Positions 43,587 through 53,867 of a stretch of 64,000 nucleotides of DNA are shown in pieces. The notes beneath the pieces were generated by a model, which worked only from the letters and a program-made list of their open reading frames with translations, searched no databases and was not told the DNA's origin. Position 1 is the stretch's first letter. Each line of letters starts with the position of its first letter. Location of the stretch: contig NZ_CP012373.2 of NCBI RefSeq assembly GCF_001305575.3, positions 2,614,261 through 2,678,260 on the forward strand, written 5' to 3'. Source of the stretch: Beggiatoa leptomitoformis. Lineage in GTDB: Bacteria > Pseudomonadota > Gammaproteobacteria > Beggiatoales > Beggiatoaceae. Position numbers and translations under genes: made by a program.

Positions 43587-46220
43587 TTAATAAAGAAAAA
43601 CATCAAGAGATGTTTGATTAGTAATAACCGTTCCATCTGCTAAACGATAGCCAAAGAAAATAGATAATCCGCCTGCTGCGATAAATTGCCCTTGATACAA
43701 GTTGATGTCATTTTTAGCCTGTAACGTAATACCTTGTTTAAAGGGTATCAGTGTCGATAAAGCATTGGTTGCTTGTTCGTCCCAAACCTGAATGGTATTT
43801 TCTCCCAACATAAAATATATGGACTCTTCTCCCCAATACCTCGCGTAAACAACAATATCTGCCGTTTGTCCAACATGTTCAGGTAGCGGCTCAATGCTAC
43901 CTTGTATCTCTACCGTTGTGGATAAAGGCAATCGGACACCCGCCCCTGCAGTTTCGCAACCATCAAATTGTATTTTCCCCGTTATTACTGCGCCGCTAAC
44001 GGTGTCCGTTGTCCAGTTGTAAGAACCCAACTGATTTGTGGGCACGTTTGTTGTTGCTGTGTAGCTTGCAAACCCAGTCACATATCCTATCGCATAGAAT
44101 GTGTTGGTGTCTGTTAAGTCTTTTGCAAAAAAACTTGGACCGTATGATCCTATTGGAGATGTGGCAGGACACCAAAGTTCTCCCACATCATCAGTTTTAT
44201 AAATCGTAGTACCTGTATTAATGTAGAGAGTACGAGAATTCTCTTGAGTAGTTAGCCAGTCATAATTTGTAATATATGTATTTAATCCATGATTGTTTGC
44301 AACCCAATTCATTCCCCCATCAGTGCTTTTAAGGGGATTGATTGAATTATCATCACTAAATGCGTCTCCGAGTCCGAGAAAGAAGGTACGCGGTGTTGTG
44401 GGTAATACTTTAAATTTAAGAAAGCTAAATTGATTCGTCAGCAATTCCCATGTTGTGCCATCATCGACACTTTGCATAATGCCCAATCCGTAAACACCCG
44501 CATAGAGTGTCTTCGGTGTGATGGGGTCGGGAACTAAGTAAAACTCGCGCTGTTTAAGCAGTGTGTAAAGTGTTGTCCATGTTGCACCATCGTCTGTGCT
44601 TTTTAAAATTTGTGGTGTTGTGCGTTTATCCACTTGTTCGGGAAGCGAACCAAAAGGATTAGTGGATTGTGCATCTACGCTGGAGTTATTCCCACTCCCT
44701 GTTGGAACAATTGCATACAAAGTTTTAGTGTCGTAAGGAACTGTTTGTAATATCACCTGTTTATCAGTACCGCATTGGTAAAAAATAGCAGGTAATGGAT
44801 AAAAAACAGCATCTTGTCCCTGTTGTTTAACATATAATGATTTGCAATCTGTGGTGTATCCATAAACTTTGGTAGCTTCTTGAGTCGTGTTTATGGCTTG
44901 AAAACGAATGGCAGGATAAAGCAAATCCGTCTTAGTCCATGTTTCTCCTTTATCCGTAATTTGGAATAGTTCGCCACTTGCCATCTGTGCATACGTTGTT
45001 GTTGGAGAGCTAAATAGTCCTACTACATGATTTAATCCTAAGCCATTTTTACTAACTTGCCAGTGTTCCCCACCATCAACACTTTTTAAAATATTCTGTC
45101 CAGTTACGCCATAGAAACCAGTTGCGACATAGAGAATATTTTCGTCTTCGGGGTCTATAAGTAATTGATAGCGACCAGGTGGGAATAAATCGCTGGTCAA
45201 TTCTGTCCAATGTGCACCACTGTCGGTGGTTTTATAAAGTTTATCCTCATCAAGAGGTGCACCATTCGTTGAAGCGTCATATTGATATCTGACAATGGCA
45301 TAGAGTAGCTTTGTACCAGGAACCAGTGTGATCAATCTATAGTTCTGTCTGAAATCGCTTCTATCTGTCTTGAGTGGCGGAATGGGGAGTGTTTCCCATG
45401 TATTCCCTGTTGCGGTTGTTTTGAGTAATTTAGGCGATACTGGATCACCTATGTTGATATAAAACGTTGTTGGCGTTGTGGCTACCGCTTGAAATCCATC
45501 ATTAGACAAGCTTGGATACCATTCTGCTTTGAATGCAGAATGTGCTGTTTCTGTCCATTCTTCCCCAGCATTACTACTGGTGTAGAGTTTACTCATAGTG
45601 AGATCAGTATTTTGTTGTCCTAAAATATACAAAGTATTTGGTGAGCTAGGGTCAACCAGTAAGGTTTTAAACATAAAAATACTGTCGGTTTTGGGTTCTG
45701 TTAGTGAATAAATCTTATACCACCGTTTTCCACCATCTTGTGAACGATACATAGCATCGTAAATGCGAACATAAATGGTTGCAGGCTGAGTTGGTGCAAT
45801 TGCCAGAATTTCCCCGCTTTTTTTCCCAAATACAGGTATATTTGGGCTGATTGGAGGTAAAACGAAACCTTCATCAGCAACCACTTTAACCCATTCACCA
45901 TCTGGACCAACCTGTTTGTAAAACGATTCGTCTGTTTGAGGATTCATACCATACCAAACATCGGCTGTTGGGTCTTTTTTAGTGGATGCCATTGTTTGTA
46001 TAAAACCATGATAAGGTAGCCAACTTTCCCCTTTATCAATACTTTTATAACTACTTGATAAAATTAGTTTAACAGGTGTTGAGCTGGCATCAATCTCCAG
46101 AATACCAGTCCCCCCATCAGGTAGTTTGGGCGTGGTCCACTCATTTTCCCCCGCCCAACTAGACGGTACCACTAGGCAGAATGTGCCAAGTAGCGATAAA
46201 ACACTTAGATAAAATCGCAT
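43587..46220 (-). CDS. large secreted BNR/Asp-box beta-propeller protein
   Basis: 877 residues with a signal peptide (end SSWAG). At least nine Asp-box type motifs are spread over residues about 60-700: SQDGGKRWYK, SSNAGEEWTE, TTDSGAHWTEL, SVDGGEHWQV, STDDGATWTTL, SVDDGTTWELL, STDGGMNWVAN and others. These are signatures of sialidase-like or YCF48-like propellers; the series could build two propellers. The last 150 residues look like a separate beta domain. No catalytic residues of sialidases are evident, so binding or adhesion is more likely than hydrolysis. A single-gene unit. Confidence 0.82.
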   Translation of the reverse strand: MRFYLSVLSLLGTFCLVVPSSWAGENEWTTPKLPDGGTGILEIDASSTPVKLILSSSYKSIDKGESWLPYHGFIQTMASTKKDPTADVWYGMNPQTDESFYKQVGPDGEWVKVVADEGFVLPPISPNIPVFGKKSGEILAIAPTQPATIYVRIYDAMYRSQDGGKRWYKIYSLTEPKTDSIFMFKTLLVDPSSPNTLYILGQQNTDLTMSKLYTSSNAGEEWTETAHSAFKAEWYPSLSNDGFQAVATTPTTFYINIGDPVSPKLLKTTATGNTWETLPIPPLKTDRSDFRQNYRLITLVPGTKLLYAIVRYQYDASTNGAPLDEDKLYKTTDSGAHWTELTSDLFPPGRYQLLIDPEDENILYVATGFYGVTGQNILKSVDGGEHWQVSKNGLGLNHVVGLFSSPTTTYAQMASGELFQITDKGETWTKTDLLYPAIRFQAINTTQEATKVYGYTTDCKSLYVKQQGQDAVFYPLPAIFYQCGTDKQVILQTVPYDTKTLYAIVPTGSGNNSSVDAQSTNPFGSLPEQVDKRTTPQILKSTDDGATWTTLYTLLKQREFYLVPDPITPKTLYAGVYGLGIMQSVDDGTTWELLTNQFSFLKFKVLPTTPRTFFLGLGDAFSDDNSINPLKSTDGGMNWVANNHGLNTYITNYDWLTTQENSRTLYINTGTTIYKTDDVGELWCPATSPIGSYGPSFFAKDLTDTNTFYAIGYVTGFASYTATTNVPTNQLGSYNWTTDTVSGAVITGKIQFDGCETAGAGVRLPLSTTVEIQGSIEPLPEHVGQTADIVVYARYWGEESIYFMLGENTIQVWDEQATNALSTLIPFKQGITLQAKNDINLYQGQFIAAGGLSIFFGYRLADGTVITNQTSLDVFLY

Positions 46221-46284
46221 AAAATACTCTCATGAAGTTATATAGTTAGGAGTAACTATATACTATAATGAATTTTTTACAATA

Positions 46285-46322
46285 AAAAAGGCAGATAATT
46301 ATCTACGATTATCTGCCTTTAA
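46285..46322 (-). terminator. terminator of the LysR gene
   Basis: aaaggcagataat / attatctgccttt perfect stem with an 8-base loop; T-rich (ttttttatt) on the minus strand afterwards. Lies 18 bases past the stop. Confidence 0.9.
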
Positions 46323-46339
46323 AAACAAAAAATTATGTG

Positions 46340-47308
46340 CTATTTTGTGACGATGATTGGTGGTGTCTCGGCGATGTGCATTCCTGCTTCAATCAGCGTT
46401 TTTTCTGCTTCGGTTAACACATCGCGTGTCCGTGTAATCAGGAAATCTAAAAAAGTTCGGGCGACTAAAGAAAGTTTTTTCTCACTTAAATGCACAATGT
46501 ACCAGTAACGCATTTGTGGGAAACCTTCCACATCGAGGAGTTTAATAATTCCTGTTGCTAATTCTAAAGTAAGCGTATGTCGTGATAAAACAGAGATACC
46601 CAAGCCTGCAATAACGCCTTGTTTAATCGCTTCACTACTGCCTAATTCCATACCCACTTTTAACCCCAGTTCCACGCCTTCAAAATAACGTTCCATTGCT
46701 AAACGAGTACCTGACCCCAACTCGCGAACTAGAAAGGTTTCTTGAAGGATGCGCGAAATCGGGATATTTTTCTCGTTTACTAAAGGATGATTAGCGGGTG
46801 CAAGCACAACTAGCGGGTTTTCTAAAAATTGATGTGATTGGACATTCAAATGTTCAGGCACTTGCCCCATAATAACCAAATCATCTTCATTATTTGCTAG
46901 CCGTTCTAAAATACTATTACGGTTTGTTACATTTAAACGAATATTAACTTCTGGATATTGACGCAAAAAGCGATTAAACAGGTGAGGGGTGAAATATGTT
47001 GCTGTTGTCACCACAGCTAGTTTTAATCGACCTTTTATACTACCTTGCAATTCATTTAGCGACATATCAAGCGTTTCAATACGCGAGAAAATATCTTGAC
47101 AGGCAGCGTATAATTCGCGTCCTGCATCAGTTAAAAAAATGCGTTTCCCAATTTGTTCAAATAAAGGCATTCCAACATGGCCCTCTAATTGCTTTATTTG
47201 GATAGAAACGGCTGGTTGTGTTAAACACATTTCTACTGCTGCACGAGTAAAACTCAGATGTTCAGCAACAGATTTAAACAGTGTGAGTTGGCGTAGTGTC
47301 ATGTTCAT
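46340..47308 (-). CDS. LysR-type regulator, CbbR-like
   Basis: 322 residues. Winged HTH (about 5-63): LRQLTLFKSVAEHLSFTRAA, LTQPAVSIQIKQLEGHVGMPLFEQIGKR. The effector domain begins LQGSIKGRLKLAVVTTATYFTPHL, close to CbbR, the activator of Calvin-cycle genes in autotrophs; later VRELGSGTRLAMERYF and GVIAGLGISVLSRHTL fit too. cbb genes are not adjacent, so the name is by similarity only. A start two codons downstream (ATG 47302) is possible. LysR proteins often bind their own upstream region, here the long AT-rich gap. Confidence 0.9.
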   Translation of the reverse strand: MNMTLRQLTLFKSVAEHLSFTRAAVEMCLTQPAVSIQIKQLEGHVGMPLFEQIGKRIFLTDAGRELYAACQDIFSRIETLDMSLNELQGSIKGRLKLAVVTTATYFTPHLFNRFLRQYPEVNIRLNVTNRNSILERLANNEDDLVIMGQVPEHLNVQSHQFLENPLVVLAPANHPLVNEKNIPISRILQETFLVRELGSGTRLAMERYFEGVELGLKVGMELGSSEAIKQGVIAGLGISVLSRHTLTLELATGIIKLLDVEGFPQMRYWYIVHLSEKKLSLVARTFLDFLITRTRDVLTEAEKTLIEAGMHIAETPPIIVTK

Positions 47309-47977
47309 AAAATGACTATCACTATTCCATTATTTGTGTTGTAGCAAAAAAACAGGGTATGCATGTAATCCTCCATTTATCCAGCTTTTTTTATGAGTTT
47401 TTAATTATACATAAAACTAATTGATATATCGTATAAAAATTATTTACATAAAGAAAGCAAAATTCATCGATAAATAAAAGATATTGAGTTAAAAAATAAG
47501 TACTCTTAACATAAATATGATGATGGTATTAGTAACCAGATAAATCATAGGGATTTATTCATTTGTTGATAAAAAAAGCATAGTGTTTTACATTCATAAT
47601 CTGAATGAAATACTTGTTTTATAGACAATATTACATAGATGATAATGAACAACCTCTTTATATTAAAAGAGTAATTGCAAAGTTGGTTCAAATCACCGTA
47701 TTATTCATTCACGGTTTGTTGCTTATTGATATAATATTCAGCTACAACGCCGTTTTGTCATAAAATGTTTATCTTAAATAATGGTTTAAATAAAAAAGTA
47801 TTAATTTGTTTTTTTGAATCACGGCTTTCAAGAAATCAAATAGTTATAAAACTGTCGATGCTTTATTACGTTATCCTTGAATTATGTCGTTCTATGCAAC
47901 ATAAACCATCTATAATACGTAATAAACTAACCCTACTCATTTAATCACTGGATGCTGTTTTTATCAGTCTTAAGAAA
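47309..47977. other. long AT-rich divergent control region
   Basis: 669 bases between the minus-strand LysR gene and the plus-strand receiver-kinase. Very AT-rich, with many TTA/TAA runs. A TATAAT at 47911-47916 may serve the kinase gene, but no good -35 is at the right distance. No frame with a ribosome-binding site, tRNA or strong hairpin is seen. Confidence 0.45.
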
Positions 47978-49174
47978 ATGGATAATGCGTGCATGAATGC
48001 GAATGCAGAAGCTCAACACATTGAAACCTCTGAAAAGGGAACATTGCTTATTGTGGACGATACGCCTGCAAATGTGAGCGTGTTGTTCAGTTTTCTGAGT
48101 GCTGAGGGATTCAAAGTCTTGGTTGCAAAGGATGGTAAAGGGGGTATTCAACGGGCTGAATACGCTAAGCCAGACTTAATATTACTGGATGTGATGATGC
48201 CGGGCATGGATGGTTTTGAAGCCTGTAAAATTCTCAAATCACAAAAAAATACTCAAGATATTCCAATTATTTTCATGACAGCGTTAGCTGATACGGTTGA
48301 TAAGGTGAAAGGGTTTTCTTTAGGAGCATCAGATTACATTACCAAACCATTTCAACATGAAGAAGTGTTGGCGCGTGTCAATAATCATTTAAATTTCCGT
48401 CGTTTACAACAACAATTACAAGCTAGAACCAAAGAGTTGGAACGGCGTAGTATTGAAAACGAACAAGCGCGTGCCGCCGCAGAAGCGGCTAATCGTGCTA
48501 AAAGTGCGTTTCTTGCCAACATGAGCCATGAACTACGGACACCGTTAAATGCGATTATTGGTTATACCGATATGCTCCGTGATGATGCGGAAGATATGGG
48601 ACATCAAGACTTAGTTCCCGATTTAGAAAAAATCCAAACCGCTGCCCAGCAGCTATTGGGCTTAGTCAGTGATGTCCTTGATATTGCTAAAATTGAAGCT
48701 GAAAAAATTGAAGTTAAAGCCAGTTGGTTTGATATTGCCAAATTAGTCAACGATGCAGCAACGATTATTCAACCCTCGTTAGATGATAATGAGTTATACA
48801 TTGAATGCGCTACGGATATCGGCAGTTTATATGCGGATGAAAGCAAGACACAACAGATTTTACTCAATTTGCTAAGTAACGCCGCTAAGTTTACTCATCA
48901 TGGAAAAATCACCCTAACCGCTGACCGTGACACAGAATGGATAACGTTTACAGTTAAAGATTCAGGCATTGGCATTGCGAAAGAACAATATGAACATATT
49001 TTTAAACCCTTTACCCAAATTGACAGTAGCCCAACGCGACAATATGGGGGAACAGGGTTAGGCTTAACGATTTGTCGCCATTTTTGTACGATGATGAATG
49101 GAACGATAGAAGTGGACAGTGACGTGGGTAAAGGGAGTTTATTTATCGTGCGCTTACCTGTTGTTTCTAGCTAG
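47978..49174 (+). CDS. receiver-first hybrid histidine kinase (paralogue)
   Basis: 398 residues. Receiver ([15 protein letters not shown], phosphoacceptor in [18 protein letters not shown]), coiled-coil ([15 protein letters not shown]), HisKA with [19 protein letters not shown], and HATPase ([31 protein letters not shown]). No membrane or sensory domain. The receiver and linker closely match those of the protein at 34862-35971 (EGFKVL(I/V)A(R/K)[22 protein letters not shown]), while the kinase halves differ, so a shared upstream partner may feed two outputs. A later ATG (47993) also fits. Confidence 0.93.
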   Translation: MDNACMNANAEAQHIETSEKGTLLIVDDTPANVSVLFSFLSAEGFKVLVAKDGKGGIQRAEYAKPDLILLDVMMPGMDGFEACKILKSQKNTQDIPIIFMTALADTVDKVKGFSLGASDYITKPFQHEEVLARVNNHLNFRRLQQQLQARTKELERRSIENEQARAAAEAANRAKSAFLANMSHELRTPLNAIIGYTDMLRDDAEDMGHQDLVPDLEKIQTAAQQLLGLVSDVLDIAKIEAEKIEVKASWFDIAKLVNDAATIIQPSLDDNELYIECATDIGSLYADESKTQQILLNLLSNAAKFTHHGKITLTADRDTEWITFTVKDSGIGIAKEQYEHIFKPFTQIDSSPTRQYGGTGLGLTICRHFCTMMNGTIEVDSDVGKGSLFIVRLPVVSS

Positions 49175-49209
49175 ATTCATCAATACCGAGCCGTCTTGCT
49201 ATGCCTCCC

Positions 49210-49227
49210 CTACCATCCCTATGGTAG
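49210..49227. terminator. short hairpin between kinase and queF
   Basis: ctaccat / atggtag perfect 7-bp stem with a 4-base loop, about 36 bases past the kinase stop. No T-run; weak. Confidence 0.4.
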
Positions 49228-49258
49228 AATAAAAAATTTCGTGTAGAGATTGTTTTTC

Positions 49259-49648
49259 ATGTCTATTAAAGCCAGTAAAATCCTAGAAACATTTCCTAAT
49301 CCAACGACTGACCGTGACTACGTCATTCACATGCGGATGCCAGAATTTACCTGTTTATGTCCTAAAACAGGACAGCCCGATTTTGCAACATTGTTCTTAG
49401 AATATATACCTGACCAATTATGTGTAGAACTTAAATCGTTAAAAGGCTACATTTGGTCTTATCGAGACACAGGCGCATTTCACGAAGCCGTGACAAACCA
49501 AATTTTGACGGATTTAGTAACTGCTTGCCAACCTCGTTTTATGCGCTTGCGTGCAGAATTTAATGTTCGCGGTGGAATTTATACGGACGTTGTTGTGGAA
49601 CACCGCGCCCCTCATTGGACACCTCCAACCCCTGTTCATTTACCGTAA
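49259..49648 (+). CDS. queF: NADPH-dependent preQ0 reductase QueF
   Basis: 129 residues from the ATG at 49259, one T-fold domain (short, YkvM-type QueF). Catalytic Cys34 and Asp41 in [33 protein letters not shown] contains the QueF signature; [15 protein letters not shown] ends the fold. It reduces preQ0 to preQ1 in queuosine synthesis in the cytoplasm. Other que genes are not nearby. No preQ1 riboswitch was recognised in the short leader. A hairpin closes the gene. Confidence 0.96.
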   Translation: MSIKASKILETFPNPTTDRDYVIHMRMPEFTCLCPKTGQPDFATLFLEYIPDQLCVELKSLKGYIWSYRDTGAFHEAVTNQILTDLVTACQPRFMRLRAEFNVRGGIYTDVVVEHRAPHWTPPTPVHLP

Positions 49649-49656
49649 ACGAGTGT

Positions 49657-49684
49657 ATCGGGGCAAATAAATTCGCCCCGATTT
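49657..49684. terminator. hairpin between queF and livF
   Basis: atcggggc / gccccgat stem with a loop of about ten bases (part of the gggcga palindrome family), between the convergent queF and livF genes. Confidence 0.75.
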
Positions 49685-49690
49685 ATCAAA

Positions 49691-50398
49691 TCACTGTCCG
49701 CCTAAATACGCTGTCCGAATTTCAGGATGCGCTAATAATTCCTGTCCCGTCCCTGTTAGCGTGATGTGTCCGTTAACCAAAACATAGCCCCGATGTGCCA
49801 GTTTTAGCGCGTGATAGGCGTTTTGTTCAATTAAAAAAACCGTCACATTTTCTTTTTCATTAATTTCTTTAATCACTTCAAAAATCTGCTTTACAATCAG
49901 CGGTGCAAGTCCTAATGAGGGTTCATCCAATAACAATAATTGTGGACGACTCATTAAGGCGCGGGCAATGGCTAACATTTGCTGTTCTCCACCCGACATT
50001 GTGCCACCTCGTTGAAACTGTCGTTCTTTTAGGCGTGGAAAAAGGCTAAAAATCCGCTCTAAATCGCTATCAAAATAAGGAGATTCTTGCGCGCCCAATT
50101 GTAGATTCTCCATCACCGTCATGCGGGAGAAAATTCGCCGGCCTTCAGGTGCGTGCGCAATGCCTAAACGAATAATTTCATGGGTAGGCAAATAAGTAAT
50201 ATCTTGCTCTTTAAATTTTATCGTTCCTGCAGCCGCACGCGGATTGCCACAAATAGTCATTAATAACGTGGATTTACCCGCACCATTTGCGCCGATTAAA
50301 GTAACAATTTCTCCCGCCTGCACGTCTAAATGAATTCCATGTAGCGCGTGAATATTGCCGTAATAAGTATGTACACCCGCAACGCTCAATAAACTCAT
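49691..50398 (-). CDS. livF: branched-chain amino acid ABC transporter ATPase LivF
   Basis: 235 residues, complete ATPase: Walker A GANGAGKSTL, signature MSGGEQQMLAIARAL, Walker B LLLLDEPSLGLAP, H-loop IEQNAYHAL. The LivF-type HTYYGNIHALHGI start and APEGRRIFSRMTVMENL are typical. It overlaps livG by four bases (ATGA) and is the last gene of livHMGF. It powers high-affinity uptake at the inner membrane. Confidence 0.96.
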   Translation of the reverse strand: MSLLSVAGVHTYYGNIHALHGIHLDVQAGEIVTLIGANGAGKSTLLMTICGNPRAAAGTIKFKEQDITYLPTHEIIRLGIAHAPEGRRIFSRMTVMENLQLGAQESPYFDSDLERIFSLFPRLKERQFQRGGTMSGGEQQMLAIARALMSRPQLLLLDEPSLGLAPLIVKQIFEVIKEINEKENVTVFLIEQNAYHALKLAHRGYVLVNGHITLTGTGQELLAHPEIRTAYLGGQ

Positions 50399-51204
50399 GC
50401 TTGTCCTCCTACCACTTCTTCGCCTAAATAAGCAGCGATAACAACGGGATTTACGCGAATTTCTGCGGGCGTGCCTTGTGCAATTTTGCGTCCGTAGTCC
50501 AATACAATAATATGGTCAGAAATATCCATTACGACCTGCATATCATGCTCAATCAATAAGATACCAACATCATGTTGTTGCTTGATAAACAGTAATAACT
50601 CACTCAAGGCCAGAGATTCTGACGGGTTTAAACCAGCGGCGGGTTCGTCTAAACAGAGTAATTTAGGACAAGTACACATTGCACGGGCAATTTCTAACTT
50701 ACGTTGCGCCCCATAAGGCAAACTCCCCGCAGGCGTATCCGCATAATTTAATAAGTCAATCCGTTCTAACCAGTAACAAGCAAGGTCTAACGCAGCCCGT
50801 TCAGCCTGTTGATAGCTGCGAAATCCAAATAAGCCTTTAAAAGTAAACCCCGATGCACGCATCAGTTGATTATGTTGCGCAACAATCAAATTTTCTAACA
50901 CTGACATAGCAGGAAACAAGCGGATATTTTGAAACGTGCGCACAACTCTCGCATCCCGTGTGATTTCAAATCCACGCAGGCGTTCTAGTAGAAAGGATTT
51001 TTCTTCATAACAAAGTTTTAGTTGTCCAGCCGTTGGGCTATAAAAACCTGTTAAGCAATTGAACAGCGTCGTTTTACCCGCACCATTTGGACCAATGATT
51101 GCGGTGATTTGTTGCGGCTGCGCACGAAAAGAGACATCATCAATGGCAATCAAACCACTAAAACGCATGGTCAGATGTTCAACGCTGAGTAACGTATTCA
51201 TCAT
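50395..51204 (-). CDS. livG: branched-chain amino acid ABC transporter ATPase LivG
   Basis: 269 residues: Walker A GPNGAGKTTLFNCLTGF, LivG-type VVRTFQNIRLFPAMSVLENL, signature LPYGAQRKLEIARAM, Walker B LLCLDEPAAGLNPSE, H-loop LLIEHDMQVV. LivG is slightly longer than LivF, as here. It starts three bases after livM ends and overlaps livF by four bases. A second ATG one codon later (51201) is equally possible. Confidence 0.96.
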   Translation of the reverse strand: MMNTLLSVEHLTMRFSGLIAIDDVSFRAQPQQITAIIGPNGAGKTTLFNCLTGFYSPTAGQLKLCYEEKSFLLERLRGFEITRDARVVRTFQNIRLFPAMSVLENLIVAQHNQLMRASGFTFKGLFGFRSYQQAERAALDLACYWLERIDLLNYADTPAGSLPYGAQRKLEIARAMCTCPKLLCLDEPAAGLNPSESLALSELLLFIKQQHDVGILLIEHDMQVVMDISDHIIVLDYGRKIAQGTPAEIRVNPVVIAAYLGEEVVGGQA

Positions 51205-51207
51205 CGT

Positions 51208-52521
51208 TTAGCCCTGTTCTGTTTGCGTGTTGGTATAGCGTCCGTGTAACAAGATGGTTGGGTCGCGGTGTGAAAGCAAACCACGCGGTCGCCAGACCAT
51301 AATTAACACCATTCCCCCACCAAAGGCTAACATCCGATATTCTTGTAATTCGCGGAAAAACTCAGTCAAGCCAATTAAGATAATCGCCGCAATGACTACA
51401 CCCATTTGTCGCCCCATGCCACCTAAAACGACAATGGCTAAAATCAAGGCAGATTCGACAAAGCTGAAACTTTCAGGACTGATAAAACCTTGACGTGTCG
51501 CAAAAAATGCTCCTGCAAACCCGCCAAACATTGCACCAATTCCAAACGCCGTTAGTTTAATATTGGTTGGATTCATCCCCAATGAACGACAGGCAATTTC
51601 ATCTTCGCGCAACGCTTCCCACGCCCGCCCAATAGGGAGTTTACGAGTACGTAAGGTAAAAAAATTGGTCAATAATGCCATGCACAAAATAACGTAATAA
51701 AGGAAAATAATTCGATGGAGCGGTGAAAACTCAAGATTAAAAAAGGTGTGAAACGCATACATTCCTTCTTCAGGCGTGCGCGTAAATTCTAAACCGAAAA
51801 AACTCGGTCGTGGAATATCCGAAACTCCGTTAGGGCCGCCCGTGAATTGATACCAGTTAAGCAGAACGACGCGGATAATTTCCCCAAATCCTAGCGTAAC
51901 AATGGCGAGATAGTCGCCCCGTAAGCGGAGGACAGGATAACCCAGTAAAATACCAAATAAACCCCCAAAAATGCCCGCTAAAGGTAAACACATCCAAAAA
52001 CTTAACCCAAAATGGGTAGAAAGCAAGGCAAAAGAATATGCACCAACAGCATAAAATCCGACATAACCCAAATCGAGCAATCCCGCTAAGCCAACAACAA
52101 TATTTAATCCCCAACCCAACATAATGTAGGTTAAAACTAGGGTTGCAATATCTAATACATAACGGTCAACAAAGCTAAAAAACGGCAATGCAAAAGCAAG
52201 CACGATAAACATCAGTGCAATGAATAAATTTGCGATACGAAATAAAGGGCGGGGAATATTTAAAGAAACACTGGGGAAAGAAAAATACTGTTGACGACGC
52301 AATTGCCAATAGCTAGCAAGGAGAAAACGTCCTGTAAAGACAGAAAGAACCGCAATAACCACCCAATCCCAGCGCGTACTTAGACCTAATCCACCTGCTT
52401 GGTCTATGGGACGCACACCTATCATTAATAAACTCAGCCCTAAGGCAATCAGAGCAGCCACACTGGCTTCTTTAATAACGGCTTTCCAAAAAAAAATAGG
52501 CGTATCAGTGACACTTGACAT
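51208..52521 (-). CDS. livM: branched-chain amino acid ABC transporter permease LivM
   Basis: 437 residues with about ten membrane segments; the N-terminal extension of about 110 residues before the core is typical of LivM. Core blocks: [89 protein letters not shown]. The cytoplasmic EAA-like loop (residues around [10 protein letters not shown]) contacts the ATPases. It overlaps livH by one base (TAATG). Confidence 0.95.
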   Translation of the reverse strand: MSSVTDTPIFFWKAVIKEASVAALIALGLSLLMIGVRPIDQAGGLGLSTRWDWVVIAVLSVFTGRFLLASYWQLRRQQYFSFPSVSLNIPRPLFRIANLFIALMFIVLAFALPFFSFVDRYVLDIATLVLTYIMLGWGLNIVVGLAGLLDLGYVGFYAVGAYSFALLSTHFGLSFWMCLPLAGIFGGLFGILLGYPVLRLRGDYLAIVTLGFGEIIRVVLLNWYQFTGGPNGVSDIPRPSFFGLEFTRTPEEGMYAFHTFFNLEFSPLHRIIFLYYVILCMALLTNFFTLRTRKLPIGRAWEALREDEIACRSLGMNPTNIKLTAFGIGAMFGGFAGAFFATRQGFISPESFSFVESALILAIVVLGGMGRQMGVVIAAIILIGLTEFFRELQEYRMLAFGGGMVLIMVWRPRGLLSHRDPTILLHGRYTNTQTEQG

Positions 52522-53435
52522 TATACTTTCTCCACTTCAGGTTTACCCAATAAGCCTGTAGGACGAAATATCAGCACTAATACTAAGATGGTAAATGCTG
52601 CAACATCTTTATATTCAACCGAAAAATACGCAGACCATAATACTTCAATTAAACCAATTAACAGCCCGCCTAACATTGCACCCGGTAACGAACCAATGCC
52701 GCCTAAAACAGCAGCGGTAAAGGCTTTAATCCCTGCGGAAAAACCGATAAAAAAATCAATCACACCATAAAATAATAAAAACATCACGCCTGCGACAGCC
52801 GCAAGTGCCGCGCCTATTACAAACGTGAGGGATATAGTGCGGTCAACATTAATGCCTAATAATGCCGCCATAGTTATATCCTGTTCACAAGCCCGTTGCG
52901 CACGGCCAATATTTGTATGATGAATTAACACCGTAAACCCTGTCATTAATACAAGGGTTGTGACGATGATAATAATTTGCATGTAGCTTAATACAACACT
53001 ATAACCATTTGTTTCAACAAGCGTAAAGCCGCCTTCTATAAAAGGAGGTAATGGACGCACTCGCGCCCCTTGAAACAATTGCACATAGTTTTGTAAAAAA
53101 ATGGACATGCCTATTGCAGAAATAAGGGGCGCAAGCCGAAACGAACCCCGTAATGGTCGATAAGCCAAGCGTTCAATGGTCCAGCCATATACGGCGGTGA
53201 GTAACATCGCGATGACTAACGTCAGTAATAATGCTAGCGGTATCCATGTAATGCCCGTCGCCCCTAGCACCAATAAGGCAATTAATCCTGTAAACGCACC
53301 TATCATAAAAATGTCACCGTGCGCAAAATTAATCATGCCGATAATGCCATAAACCATTGAATAACCAATAGCAATTAAGCCATAAATCGCGCCCAGTGTT
53401 ACACCATTGATAAGTTGCTGTAAAAAATACTCCAT
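52521..53435 (-). CDS. livH: branched-chain amino acid ABC transporter permease LivH
   Basis: 304 residues, about eight membrane segments. Typical LivH blocks: [104 protein letters not shown]. First gene of the operon. The periplasmic binding protein (LivJ/LivK) is not next to it: upstream lies a 432-base gap and soxXA. The substrate may thus be any that a remote binding protein delivers. Confidence 0.95.
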   Translation of the reverse strand: MEYFLQQLINGVTLGAIYGLIAIGYSMVYGIIGMINFAHGDIFMIGAFTGLIALLVLGATGITWIPLALLLTLVIAMLLTAVYGWTIERLAYRPLRGSFRLAPLISAIGMSIFLQNYVQLFQGARVRPLPPFIEGGFTLVETNGYSVVLSYMQIIIIVTTLVLMTGFTVLIHHTNIGRAQRACEQDITMAALLGINVDRTISLTFVIGAALAAVAGVMFLLFYGVIDFFIGFSAGIKAFTAAVLGGIGSLPGAMLGGLLIGLIEVLWSAYFSVEYKDVAAFTILVLVLIFRPTGLLGKPEVEKV

Positions 53436-53744
53436 CGCAAGCCCCTCTATGACGGTTGTATGTTAGCGAGTTTATTAAACCACTATGAAGTTTTAATAAC
53501 TTGAATTTATGTGAAATTCCTGCCAATTCTCATGAAATATCATGGGAAAAGAGGAAATGAGAGAACACAAGGGATAATCGCATGAACACACCGCTCGTGC
53601 AATGTGTATTAATTAGCAAATTTTATGATGTATAAGTATGATATTTTATATAAAAACAATAAATTAAACAAAAAATCTCGTAAATCTTGAAAACCAACAG
53701 GGTTTTAAAACATCATGGCGATTATTTTGAAAAGAGGCGGGTTA

Positions 53745-53801
53745 CAGTCCGATAGTACGTTATGGTGTAAAAATAGAGACCTAACGCACTCTCGGGTTAC
53801 T
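53745..53801. repeat. palindromic repeat (gttatggtgt...acctaacgcac)
   Basis: Left arm tccgatagtacgttatggt and right arm acctaacgcactctcggg form an imperfect hairpin of about 19 bp. The core gttatggtgt...cctaac recurs at 40374-40395, downstream of the HMA gene. Confidence 0.6.
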
Positions 53802-53815
53802 TTAGTTTTTACAAA

Positions 53816-53847
53816 TAACACGGATTAAAGCCATGCTATCCGTGTTA
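53816..53847 (-). terminator. hairpin after soxXA
   Basis: Perfect 10-bp stem taacacggat / atccgtgtta with a 12-base loop, twenty bases past the soxXA stop. Weak T-run on the minus strand. Confidence 0.65.
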
Positions 53848-53867
53848 CTGTGATGAAGGCGGGTTTA

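Larger units (their letters stand above)
53436..53867. other. intergenic region with two hairpins
   Basis: 432 bases upstream of livH and downstream of soxXA on the minus strand. It holds an imperfect hairpin (53745-53801) related to the repeat at 40369-40402 and a perfect hairpin (53816-53847) near soxXA. The AT-rich 53590-53700 part should hold the livH promoter; no clear boxes were singled out. Confidence 0.5.

Noticed and set aside
49175-49258. preQ1 riboswitch before queF
   Set aside because: The short leader has a simple hairpin but not the preQ1 aptamer pattern.
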